Below the pieces are notes generated by a model. The model ran no database searches and was not told the origin of the DNA. It worked only from the letters and a program-made list of their open reading frames with translations. From assembly GCA_009691855.1 (NCBI GenBank), contig SIAI01000010.1, positions 33,226-97,225 of the forward strand: DNA of 64,000 nucleotides. Reading direction: 5' to 3'. This document shows positions 27,185 through 34,705 of the stretch, in pieces (position 1 is the first letter of the stretch; each line of letters starts with the position of its first letter). This DNA is from Planctomycetota bacterium. GTDB lineage: Bacteria > Planctomycetota > UBA1135 > GCA-002686595. The position numbers and the translations under genes were made by a program.

Positions 27185-27202
27185 GCGCGAGTCCTCTCGC
27201 GC
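27185..27202 (-). terminator. Terminator-like stem-loop after glyA
   Basis: GCGCGAG-TCCT-CTCGCGC forms a 7-base stem with a 4-base loop, 8 bases beyond the glyA stop. No T-run follows. The same core recurs after leuS (56454-56475), with longer arms, and in a related form after rpsA (32108-32139). Confidence 0.5.
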
Positions 27203-27210
27203 CCCAGCCC

Positions 27211-28464
27211 TCAGGGCGACGCCAGCGCGACGTGGATCGGGAACGCCTCGGTCAGCTCCGCCACCACGCCGCGCACTCTGCGCAACACGCTTTCGTCGCT
27301 CGGCGCATGCAGCACGTCGGCGATGGCCGCGCCGAGGCGCAGGATCTCGTTGTGCCCGAGGCCCCGCGCGGTGACGGCCGCGGTGCCGAGGCGCACGCCG
27401 GAGGCCTTCATCGGCGGCTGCGGGTCGTAGGGGATCAGGTTCTTGTTGCAGGTGATGTGCACCGCGCCGAGCGCGTTCTCGGCCTGGGCGCCGGTCAGGC
27501 CGAGGCCCGACACGTCGACCAGCATCAGGTGGTTCTCGGTGCCGCCCGAGACGATGCGCAGACCACGCTCGCTCAGCACGCGCGCCAGCGTGGCGGCGTT
27601 GTCCACCACCGCGCGCGCGTAGGCCTGGAACTCCTTCGACGCGGCCTCGCGCAGGGCCACGGCCTTGGCCGCGACGATGTGCATGAACGGCCCGCCCTGG
27701 CCGCCGGGGAACACGGCGCTGTTGAGCTTCTTCAGCCACGGCTCCTTGCACACGATCAGGCCACCGCGCGGGCCGCGCAGGGTCTTGTGCGTCGTCATCG
27801 TGACCACGTCCGCGTGCGGCACGGGCGAGGGATGCACGCCGGCCGCCACCAGGCCGGCGATGTGCGCCTGGTCCACGAGCAGGAGCGCGCCGACCTCCCG
27901 GGCGATGCTGGCGAAGGCCGCGAAATCGAGCGTGCGCGAATAGGCCGAGGCTCCGGCCAGGATCAGCTTGGGACGCACGCTCTGGGCCTGCGCGCGCACG
28001 CGCTCCATGTCGATGCGCTCGCTCTCCTTCTCCACGCCGTAGGAGTGGATCTCGTAGAACAGGCCCGAGAAGTTCTTGGGGTGGCCGTGCGACAGGTGTC
28101 CGCCGTGGTCGAGCGACAGCCCCAGGATCTTGTCCTTGGGCTCGAGCATGGCCATCAGCGCGGCCACGTTGGCCTGCGTGCCGCTGTGCGGCTGGACGTT
28201 GGCGGCCTCGGCCCCGAACAGACTGCGCGCGCGCGCCAGGCACAGCTCCTCGACCGCGTCCACGTGCTCGCAGCCGCCGTAGTAGCGCTTGCCCGGGTAG
28301 CCCTCGGCGTACTTGTCCGTCAGGCGCGTGCCCATCGCGGCCAGCACCTCGGTCGAGGTGTGGTTCTCGGAAGCGATCAGCTCGAGGTGCGCCTCCTGGC
28401 GGCGTTCCTCCGCGCCCACGGCTTTCCAGACGGGGTCGTCGCTCGCGAAGCGGGGTCGCTCCAT
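27211..28464 (-). CDS. glyA: Serine hydroxymethyltransferase
   Basis: PLP enzyme that converts serine and THF to glycine and methylene-THF, feeding the purine, PanB and methionine pathways seen in this window. The start at ATG 28464 (MERPRFASDD) gives 417 residues; an upstream start at 28512 would add 16. The family blocks are in order: LIASENHTS (about 29), DKYAEGYPGKRYYGGCE (about 50), QPHSGTQAN (about 92), DQAHIAGLVAAGVHP (PLP Asp; Gln replaces the common Met), VTMTTHKTLRGPRGG (Schiff-base Lys about 225), FPGGQGGP and GTAAVTARGL. The gene ends next to a stem-loop and hairpin repeat B. Confidence 0.95.
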   Translation of the reverse strand: MERPRFASDDPVWKAVGAEERRQEAHLELIASENHTSTEVLAAMGTRLTDKYAEGYPGKRYYGGCEHVDAVEELCLARARSLFGAEAANVQPHSGTQANVAALMAMLEPKDKILGLSLDHGGHLSHGHPKNFSGLFYEIHSYGVEKESERIDMERVRAQAQSVRPKLILAGASAYSRTLDFAAFASIAREVGALLLVDQAHIAGLVAAGVHPSPVPHADVVTMTTHKTLRGPRGGLIVCKEPWLKKLNSAVFPGGQGGPFMHIVAAKAVALREAASKEFQAYARAVVDNAATLARVLSERGLRIVSGGTENHLMLVDVSGLGLTGAQAENALGAVHITCNKNLIPYDPQPPMKASGVRLGTAAVTARGLGHNEILRLGAAIADVLHAPSDESVLRRVRGVVAELTEAFPIHVALASP

Positions 28465-28661
28465 GGAATGTGCGGAAGGCGCCAGAGACTCGTGCGGTTT
28501 GGAGGGGCTCACGGTGGCGTGCCATTGTTCCGTGCGCCCGTCCGCGGTTCCATCGCGGGCACGGAGGTTGCGCTCGCCGAAGACCCCGGCGGGTACCCTT
28601 GGGGTTGCGCAGAGGCCGCGCCATGCCGGATCCTCTGGCTCACGGCCTCCTGTCCGCGATC

Positions 28662-29816
28662 ATGATCCGACGCCTCGCGCTGCTCGTCCCGTTGTTCCTC
28701 GTCCCGCTCCTGTTGGGGGCCTGCGGCGCCGCGGCCACACCGACCGGCAAGGGGTTGGTGCTGCTCCCCTACGACGGGCCGCTGGGACGCGGGGTCAAGG
28801 AACGCGACGCGCGCACGAACTTCTTCGACTTCGGTCGCGTGCCGGACGGCGACAACGCACAGCACGTCTTCCGTCTGCGCAACGAGGATCCCGCGCCGGT
28901 CTCGATCCTCAAGCTGGATCCCGGCTGCGGCTGCACCGTGGCCGCGCTGCGCGTGATCCACGCCGACGGCTCGATCGAGAAGGGCGAGGCGATCCACTCC
29001 AAGGCGCCGAAGCTGCTGACCCTCTTGCCGGGTGAGCTGGCCGAGATCGAGGTGCAGATCTCCACGCGCGACATGGTCAACAAGAACCTCGACAAGCTGA
29101 TCACGCTGCGCGTGCTCACCGACTCGGTCAACGGGTACTTCCTCACGCTCGAGGTGCACATCCTGGTCGAGCAGCCCTTCACCGCGGTGCCGGGCGCGAT
29201 CGCGCTCGGCAGCATCCCCGAGTCGGGCGGCGGCGAGGGCAAGGTCGAGATCGTGCCTTCGGGCGGCTTCCACTACGAGCTGGGCGAGCTCGGGACCGTG
29301 CCGGCCGGCGTGCACGCCAGCCTGCTCAAGGAGATCCGCAACGAGTTCCCGGTGTGGACGCTGCGCGCCGGCTTCGACGCGCCGCTGGCGCGCGGACCGC
29401 GCAACGAACTCCTGCGCATCCCCACCTTCGAGGCCGAGGGCGTGCCGGGGCGCGGAATCGAGGTGCCGCTGACGGCCATGGTGGTCGAGGACCTGGCCAG
29501 CGAACCCGCGCGCCTGGTCTTCGCGGCAGCGCGCGACGCCGCCGCGCACGGCACGGTGGAGCTCTACTCGCGCCTCGCCGGCCAGCGCCTGCGCGTGACG
29601 GCCGTGGACGTGCCCGAGGCCCAGCGCGCGCAGCTCGCGGCGCGCTTCGAGCCGGTGGAGGCCGACGCCGAGGGCACCAGCCGGCGCTGGCGCATCACGC
29701 TGGAGACGCAGCCGCCGTTGGCGGAGACGCCGATGCTGTCGGGCAAGCTGCTCGTGCACCTCGACGATCCGCAGCACCCGAGCCACGAGCTCGAGTTCGT
29801 CGTGCACCTGAAGTAA
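28662..29816 (+). CDS. DUF1573 lipoprotein
   Basis: The ATG at 28662 gives 384 residues with a lipoprotein signal (MIRRLALLVPLFLVPLLLGAC; the lipid-anchored Cys is at about residue 21). The next domain shows the DUF1573 pattern: FFDFGRVPDGDNAQHVFRLR, then LKLDPGCGCTVAAL, with the characteristic CGC, then LLPGELAEIEVQISTR. These are immunoglobulin/ASH-like beta-sandwich units thought to bind surface or periplasmic partners. The remaining 250 residues are further beta-rich repeats of the same type. It is common in planctomycetes and Bacteroidetes. Diverges from glyA and converges on tyrS with 5 bases between the stops. Confidence 0.82.
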   Translation: MIRRLALLVPLFLVPLLLGACGAAATPTGKGLVLLPYDGPLGRGVKERDARTNFFDFGRVPDGDNAQHVFRLRNEDPAPVSILKLDPGCGCTVAALRVIHADGSIEKGEAIHSKAPKLLTLLPGELAEIEVQISTRDMVNKNLDKLITLRVLTDSVNGYFLTLEVHILVEQPFTAVPGAIALGSIPESGGGEGKVEIVPSGGFHYELGELGTVPAGVHASLLKEIRNEFPVWTLRAGFDAPLARGPRNELLRIPTFEAEGVPGRGIEVPLTAMVVEDLASEPARLVFAAARDAAAHGTVELYSRLAGQRLRVTAVDVPEAQRAQLAARFEPVEADAEGTSRRWRITLETQPPLAETPMLSGKLLVHLDDPQHPSHELEFVVHLK

Positions 29817-29821
29817 CGGGT

Positions 29822-31006
29822 CTACGGCGCCGGCTTGACGCGCGCGAAGCGGCGCTTGCCAACCTGGATCAGATGCTCGTCGGCGGCCAGCAACGGCGTG
29901 GTCACATCCTTGATGACCTTCCCGTTGACCTTGACGCCGCCCTGACCGATCAGTCGGCGCGCCTCTGAGCTGGAGGCGGCGAGGCCTATCAGGTGAAGGA
30001 GTGTCGGCAAGCTCGTGGCGTGTGCCGCGGGCAGCGGCCAGGAGACGATGGGGATCTCCGCCGGCAGCTCCTTTTCGACGAAGCGCCGATCGAACTCCGC
30101 GCGCGCTGCCTGCGCTGCTTCGCGGCCATGGAGGAGCTCCACGAGCTCTGCCGCCAGACGCGCCTTAGCCTCGCGTGGGTGGCCGCCGAGCAGCGTCTTG
30201 CGCTCGTCGTCGCCGATGCGCGTCAGGAGCTCGAACCACACCGGCATGGCCCCGTCGACGATGCTCATCGTCTTGCCGAAGACCTCCTGCGGCGCGTCGG
30301 TGAGCCCGATCGTGTTGCCGTAGGACTTGGACATCTTGCGTCCGTCGAGACCGTTGATGAGCGGAGACATGAGAACTACCTGAGGCTCCTGACCCACCTG
30401 GGACTGCAGGTCGCGACCCACCAACAGGTTGAACAGCTGGTCGGTGCCGCCGAACTCGACGTCGGCCTTCACCATCACCGAGTCCCAGCCCTGCATGACC
30501 GGGTAGACGAGCTCGTGCAGGCCGATGGGCGTGTCGCTGCTCAGGCGCTTCTGGAAGTCCTCGCGCGCCAGCGTTTGCGCGACTGTGCGCCGAGCCAGGA
30601 GGCGCAGCAAGTCCTCGAACCGCATAGCGTCGAACCACTCGGAGTTGCGACGCACCTCCGTCCGCCGCATGTCGAGCAGGATTCCGGCCTGCTCAGTGTA
30701 GGTCCCCAGGTTTGCCTGGACCTCCTCGCGCGTGAGCTGTGGGCGGAGCTTGTTGCGGCCTGAGGGGTCGCCCACCATGGCCGTGGCATCGCCGACGATC
30801 AGCACAATCGTGTGTCCGAGGCGCTGCAGGTCGCGCAGCTTGAGCAGCACCACTGCGTGCCCAACGTGCAGGTCCGGCGAGGACGGATCCATGCCAAACT
30901 TGAGACGTAGGCCGCCCTTCTCTGGACTCGCGCGCTCGAGCTTGCGAACCAGGTCCAGCGACATAGGAGGATCCGTCCAAAGCGCGCCTCGAGAAAACGC
31001 AGCCAT
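29822..31006 (-). CDS. tyrS: Tyrosyl-tRNA synthetase
   Basis: Charges tRNA-Tyr. Class I signatures: PSSPDLHVGHAVVL (HIGH equivalent) about 30-45 residues in, the tyrosine-binding FGGTDQLFNLLVGRDLQ block, and DGRKMSKSYGN (KMSKS). The C-terminal 65 residues are an S4 RNA-binding domain (SSSEARRLIGQGGVKVNGKV). ATG at 31006 gives 394 residues, closest to the family length; GTG 31033 and ATG 30964 are alternatives. The version with Lys-Met-Ser-Lys and a C-terminal S4 domain is the TyrZ-like/thermophile type. GC is lower than in neighbouring genes by eye (about 63 % in sampled lines), hinting at acquisition. The upstream lipoprotein gene ends 23 bases away. Confidence 0.93.
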   Translation of the reverse strand: MAAFSRGALWTDPPMSLDLVRKLERASPEKGGLRLKFGMDPSSPDLHVGHAVVLLKLRDLQRLGHTIVLIVGDATAMVGDPSGRNKLRPQLTREEVQANLGTYTEQAGILLDMRRTEVRRNSEWFDAMRFEDLLRLLARRTVAQTLAREDFQKRLSSDTPIGLHELVYPVMQGWDSVMVKADVEFGGTDQLFNLLVGRDLQSQVGQEPQVVLMSPLINGLDGRKMSKSYGNTIGLTDAPQEVFGKTMSIVDGAMPVWFELLTRIGDDERKTLLGGHPREAKARLAAELVELLHGREAAQAARAEFDRRFVEKELPAEIPIVSWPLPAAHATSLPTLLHLIGLAASSSEARRLIGQGGVKVNGKVIKDVTTPLLAADEHLIQVGKRRFARVKPAP

Positions 31007-31029
31007 GCTGTCACGCACCCACGGACTGC

Positions 31030-32229
31030 TCACCGCGGGCCCTCTTCCGCGCGCTGCGCCGAGCGCGGTCGGTCCGGCAGGTCGAGTCCGTCCACGGGCG
31101 CGTTCGGGGTCCCGGCAGGTCGCCGGCGCGCGGCCAGGAAGCGCGACCAGGCCGCGGCATCCGGGCCGAGGTCACGGTTCTGCGTCAGCCAGCGCAGCGC
31201 GGGCTCGGCCGCGGCCACGCGCTCGGGCGCGCTCTTGGCCAGGCGCGCGACGATCGGCGTGAGCGCGTCCAGGCACGCCTCGCGCTCATCGACGCGCGTG
31301 CGCAGAGCGAGCTCGAGCAGCTCGCGCTCGCGGGCCGGTGCCTCGGCGGCGAGACGCTCGGCCAGCGCCGTGGCCGAGACGGCTTCGGCGGCCAGCAGCG
31401 GTGAGAGCTTCTCGCGCTCGCAGCCCTGGACGCGCACGTTCGCCGCCGGATGGACGACGCCCGCGCAGTCGATCTCGCCCGAGCGCGGCTCCAGGCGCCA
31501 GCGCTCGCGCACGGCCAGCGCGCGCCCGAGCGGCAACTCGTAGCGCAGGAGCTCGATGCGCCGCACCACGGTGGGCACGAGCACGAGATCGTCCAGCGCC
31601 TGGCAGGCCTTGGATTCGTAGTCCATGCCCTCCAGCCCCTTGGCGTCCATCGTCGTGCGCAGGCGCTTCAGGTCGGCCGGCGGCAGACGCAGGCGCACGT
31701 CGCTGGAGGCGTTCGAGCGCGCCACCAAGAGCAGCCGGTAGACGCCGGCCTGTTCGGGCACGGGCTCGCTCTGCAGGGCGAGTTCGAGCCCGCGCACCAG
31801 CGCCCGGCCGGCCAGCACGCGCTCGGCCGAGGCCACCAGTTCCGTTTCGCGCGCGCTCAGCGTGGAGTGCGCGCGCAGGCCGGAGAGCACGCGCCGCGCG
31901 CCCTCGTCGTCGCCGCCCGCCAGCGCCGCCTGCAAGGCGCGCAGGCCAGCGCCGATCGCGGCCTCGTCCGTGCGCGCGACCGTCGCCGGGCCACCCGGGG
32001 CGAGCGCTGGAGCCGGTTCCCGCCGCGCGGCCATGTGGCAGGCGGCGAGGGATACGCACAGCAGCAGCGCAGGAAACGTGCGCCGTCGTTCCGACGCCGC
32101 GCTTCTTCTCCCTGGCGCGAGCGGACTCGCGCCAGGGAGCTTCGAGCCCGGATGCGCCGGGCCGCGCCGTGCCGGCGCGGCCTGCGCACACGGTCTCTCA
32201 GGCCTGCGGCAGATCCGCGGGAGGAACAT
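31030..32229 (-). CDS. Hypothetical lipoprotein with unclear start
   Basis: The frame runs from an ATG at 32229, inside the end of rpsA, to 31030 (399 codons). A lipoprotein signal appears only at residues about 47-64 (ERRRTFPALLLCVSLAAC). The first 46 residues are Arg/Pro/Ala-rich and include the DNA of a perfect 14-bp stem-loop, so the true start is probably later. However, no ATG, GTG or TTG exists in frame between the stem-loop and the signal peptide; an ACG (MFPALLLCVSLAAC if used) is the only near-cognate codon. The mature part, about 335 residues, is helical, Ala/Arg/Leu-rich with conserved-looking Cys. Family not recognised. Confidence 0.6.
   Translation of the reverse strand: MFLPRICRRPERPCAQAAPARRGPAHPGSKLPGASPLAPGRRSAASERRRTFPALLLCVSLAACHMAARREPAPALAPGGPATVARTDEAAIGAGLRALQAALAGGDDEGARRVLSGLRAHSTLSARETELVASAERVLAGRALVRGLELALQSEPVPEQAGVYRLLLVARSNASSDVRLRLPPADLKRLRTTMDAKGLEGMDYESKACQALDDLVLVPTVVRRIELLRYELPLGRALAVRERWRLEPRSGEIDCAGVVHPAANVRVQGCEREKLSPLLAAEAVSATALAERLAAEAPARERELLELALRTRVDEREACLDALTPIVARLAKSAPERVAAAEPALRWLTQNRDLGPDAAAWSRFLAARRRPAGTPNAPVDGLDLPDRPRSAQRAEEGPR
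32108..32139 (-). terminator. Perfect 14-bp stem-loop downstream of rpsA
   Basis: CTCCCTGGCGCGAG and CTCGCGCCAGGGAG pair perfectly around a 4-base loop, 58 bases past the rpsA stop. No T-run follows, so it may act as an intrinsic-like or 3'-stabilising structure. The GGCGCGAG...CTCGCGCC core matches the hairpins after glyA and leuS. Confidence 0.55.
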
Positions 32230-33982
32230 TGCCCGCCTCCGGCGCCTCGGCCTTGGCCTTGGCTTGCTCGGCCCTGGCTTGCTCGGCCCTGGCTTGCTCC
32301 TTGGCGAACTCGGCCACCAGCTTGTCGTTCTCCTCGAAGTCCGCGTGGACGAAGGACAGGCCGATCTTGCGATCCTCGGTATCCACGCGGATCACGCGCA
32401 CCTCGATCTTCATGCCCGGCTTCACGATCTCCTCCGGCGAGGTGATCTTGTGGTCGGACAGCTCGGAGATGTGCAGCAGGCCCTCGAGGTCCTCCTCGAG
32501 CTTCACGAACACACCGAAGTTGGTGATCTTCGTGACGAAGCCCGAGAGCAGATCGCCGACGTGGTAGTTGTTGGGGATCGTGTTGACCCAGGGGTCGTTG
32601 GAGAGCTGCTTCAGGCCCAGAGCGATGCGCTTCTTGCCGGTGTCGACCGACAGCACCACGCAACGCAGACGGTCGCCCTTGCGCACCACTTCGCTGGGGT
32701 GCGTGACCTTCTTGGTCCAGCTCATGTCGCTGACGTGCAGCAGGCCGTCGATGCCCTCCTCGATCTCCACGAACGCGCCGTAGGTCGTGAGGTTGCGCAC
32801 CGTGCCCTCGATGATCGTGCCCGGGGGATAGTGGCCTTCGACGAGCTCCCAGGGGTTCGTCTCGGCTTGCTTCATGCCGAGCGAGATCTCCTGCTTCTCC
32901 ATGTCGATCTCGAGCACGATCACCTCGACCTTGTCGGCCGGCTTGACCAGCTCGCTGGGGTGGTTGACGCGCTTGGTCCAGGACATCTCGGAGATGTGCA
33001 CCAGGCCCTCGACGCCGTCCTCGAGCTTCACGAAGGCGCCGTAGGACATGATGTTGACCACCTCGCCCACGTGCCGCGAGTTGACCGGGTAGCGGGTCTC
33101 GATGCCGTCCCAGGGCGAGGCCTGCTTCTGCTTGAGGCCCAGCGCGATGCGCTCGCGCTCGAGGTCCACGCGCAGGACCTTGACCTCGATCTCCTGGCCG
33201 ATCTGCACCATCTCGCTGGGGTGCCGCACGCGGCCCCACGACATGTCGGTGATGTGCAGCAGGCCATCGATCCCGCCCAGGTCGACGAACACGCCGAAGT
33301 CGGCGATGTTCTTGATGATGCCCTTGCGCACCTGACCGTCCTGGATGTCCTTGAGCAGTTCTTCCTTCTGGCGCTGGCGCTCCTCTTCCAGGAGCTTGCG
33401 GCGCGAGACGACCACGTTCATGCGCTCGGGGTCGATCTTGATGATGCGCGCGCGCACCGGCTCGCCGATGAAGTCGGCGATGTCGTGCGTGCGCCGCAGG
33501 TTGACCTGCGAGGCCGGCAGGAAGACGTTCACGCCCTCCACGTCGACCAGCAGACCGCCCTTGATCTTGCGCTGGCAGATGCCGTGGACCTCGTCGCCTT
33601 CCTTGTACTTCGCGGCCATGCGCTCCCAGGCGCGCAGGCGATCCGCGCGACGCTTGGAGAGGTTGGCGGTGTCGTCCTCACCCAGGCCGTCGTAGTAGAC
33701 CTCGTAGGTCTCGCCCGTCTCGGGCAGCTTGTCGCCGAACTCGGAGATCGGGATCGAACCCTCGGACTTGCCGCCGATGTCGAGCACGACCATGCCGCTG
33801 CGCTGGTCGACCGAGTCGACGCGCGCCTTGACGATCGAGCCCGGCGTGACCGGAGCGATGGAAGCGTGGAGACGCTCGGTGAGGGTGACGATGTCGATGC
33901 CGCCGAGGGCGGCCTCGACCCGACGATCGAGCTCGGACAGGTCGAGCTCGTACTTCTTGACGCGTTGAGAAGCCTGGGACAT
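32198..33982 (-). CDS. rpsA: 30S ribosomal protein S1
   Basis: Binds mRNA and unfolds it at the 30S platform. It is a 594-residue protein with six S1/OB repeats. The first (SIVKARVDSVDQRSGMVVL) and second (GDEVHGICQRKIKGGLLV) are divergent, as usual. Repeats 3-6 each carry the G-x-F-V...LLHIS pattern (FGVFVDLGGIDGLLHITDMS, YGAFVKLEDGVEGLVHISEM, YGAFVEIEEGIDGLLHVSDM, FGVFVKLEEDLEGLLHISEL). The C-terminal tail is a short tandem repeat, ARAEQARAEQAKAKAEAPEA. The order cmk-plsC-rpsA on one strand, with plsC 60 bases upstream, is a common bacterial arrangement. A strong stem-loop follows. Confidence 0.95.
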   Translation of the reverse strand: MSQASQRVKKYELDLSELDRRVEAALGGIDIVTLTERLHASIAPVTPGSIVKARVDSVDQRSGMVVLDIGGKSEGSIPISEFGDKLPETGETYEVYYDGLGEDDTANLSKRRADRLRAWERMAAKYKEGDEVHGICQRKIKGGLLVDVEGVNVFLPASQVNLRRTHDIADFIGEPVRARIIKIDPERMNVVVSRRKLLEEERQRQKEELLKDIQDGQVRKGIIKNIADFGVFVDLGGIDGLLHITDMSWGRVRHPSEMVQIGQEIEVKVLRVDLERERIALGLKQKQASPWDGIETRYPVNSRHVGEVVNIMSYGAFVKLEDGVEGLVHISEMSWTKRVNHPSELVKPADKVEVIVLEIDMEKQEISLGMKQAETNPWELVEGHYPPGTIIEGTVRNLTTYGAFVEIEEGIDGLLHVSDMSWTKKVTHPSEVVRKGDRLRCVVLSVDTGKKRIALGLKQLSNDPWVNTIPNNYHVGDLLSGFVTKITNFGVFVKLEEDLEGLLHISELSDHKITSPEEIVKPGMKIEVRVIRVDTEDRKIGLSFVHADFEENDKLVAEFAKEQARAEQARAEQAKAKAEAPEAGNVPPADLPQA

Positions 33983-34042
33983 GGGTTGGAAGGGGACGGA
34001 AAGAAGGGGAACAAGGGCTCCGTAAAGAAAGGGGCGAAAAGC

Positions 34043-34705
34043 CTAGCGCTTCGCGAGCTCTGCGTCTTGCATCATCCGTTCGATCGCCTGCTTGGCGACC
34101 TCCACGGCGTCAGGTGTCCCGGGCGCGATGGGCGCGCCGAAGCGCAGGCGGATGCGGTGCGGATGAGGCAGCTTGCGGCTGCGCGGCCAGGCCTCGAAGG
34201 CGCCCAGGATCGCGGCCGGGACGATCGGCGCCCCGGCGCGCCGCGCGGCCACCGCGGCCCCGGCGCGAAACGCGCCCATGCGCCCGTCGCGGGTGCGGGT
34301 GCCCTCGGGGAACACCGCCACGCAGTCGCCCTGCTGCAGGTGTCCGATCATGGCTTCGAGCGCGCCGCGGTCGGGGGTGTTGGGCTGGATCAGCACCGCC
34401 CCCGACTCGCGCATGACGAAGGCCAGGAAGCGCGAGCGGGCCAGGGTGGCGCGGGCCACGAAGGCCACATGGCGCGGCGTGGCCGCGGCCACGATGGGGA
34501 TGTCGAGATACGACTGGTGGTTGGCCACGATCAGCACCCCCCCCGTACGCGGCATGTGCTCGACGCCCTCGGCACGGAAGCGGTGCAGCAGCACGAGGTC
34601 GCTCTTCACCAGGAAGCGCCCGAGGCGGTAGACGAAGCGCGAGCCGACGACCAGCGGCGCGCCGTTGCGGCCCGCATGCGCGGCCGGTCCGGGGGCCGGG
34701 CTCAT
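34043..34705 (-). CDS. plsC: 1-acyl-sn-glycerol-3-phosphate acyltransferase
   Basis: Acylates lysophosphatidic acid to phosphatidic acid in phospholipid synthesis at the inner membrane. The ATG at 34705 overlaps the stop of the LpxH-Cmk gene (ATGA) and gives 220 residues. Acyltransferase motif I is NHQSYLD (HX4D, about residue 62), motif III is FPEGTRTRDGRMGAF (about 133) and motif IV is PIVPAAILGAFEAWP. There is a short hydrophobic segment between motifs I and II but no clear multi-pass region, so it is likely membrane-associated. Part of the lpxH-cmk, plsC, rpsA run linking lipid A, phospholipid and translation genes. Confidence 0.92.
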   Translation of the reverse strand: MSPAPGPAAHAGRNGAPLVVGSRFVYRLGRFLVKSDLVLLHRFRAEGVEHMPRTGGVLIVANHQSYLDIPIVAAATPRHVAFVARATLARSRFLAFVMRESGAVLIQPNTPDRGALEAMIGHLQQGDCVAVFPEGTRTRDGRMGAFRAGAAVAARRAGAPIVPAAILGAFEAWPRSRKLPHPHRIRLRFGAPIAPGTPDAVEVAKQAIERMMQDAELAKR

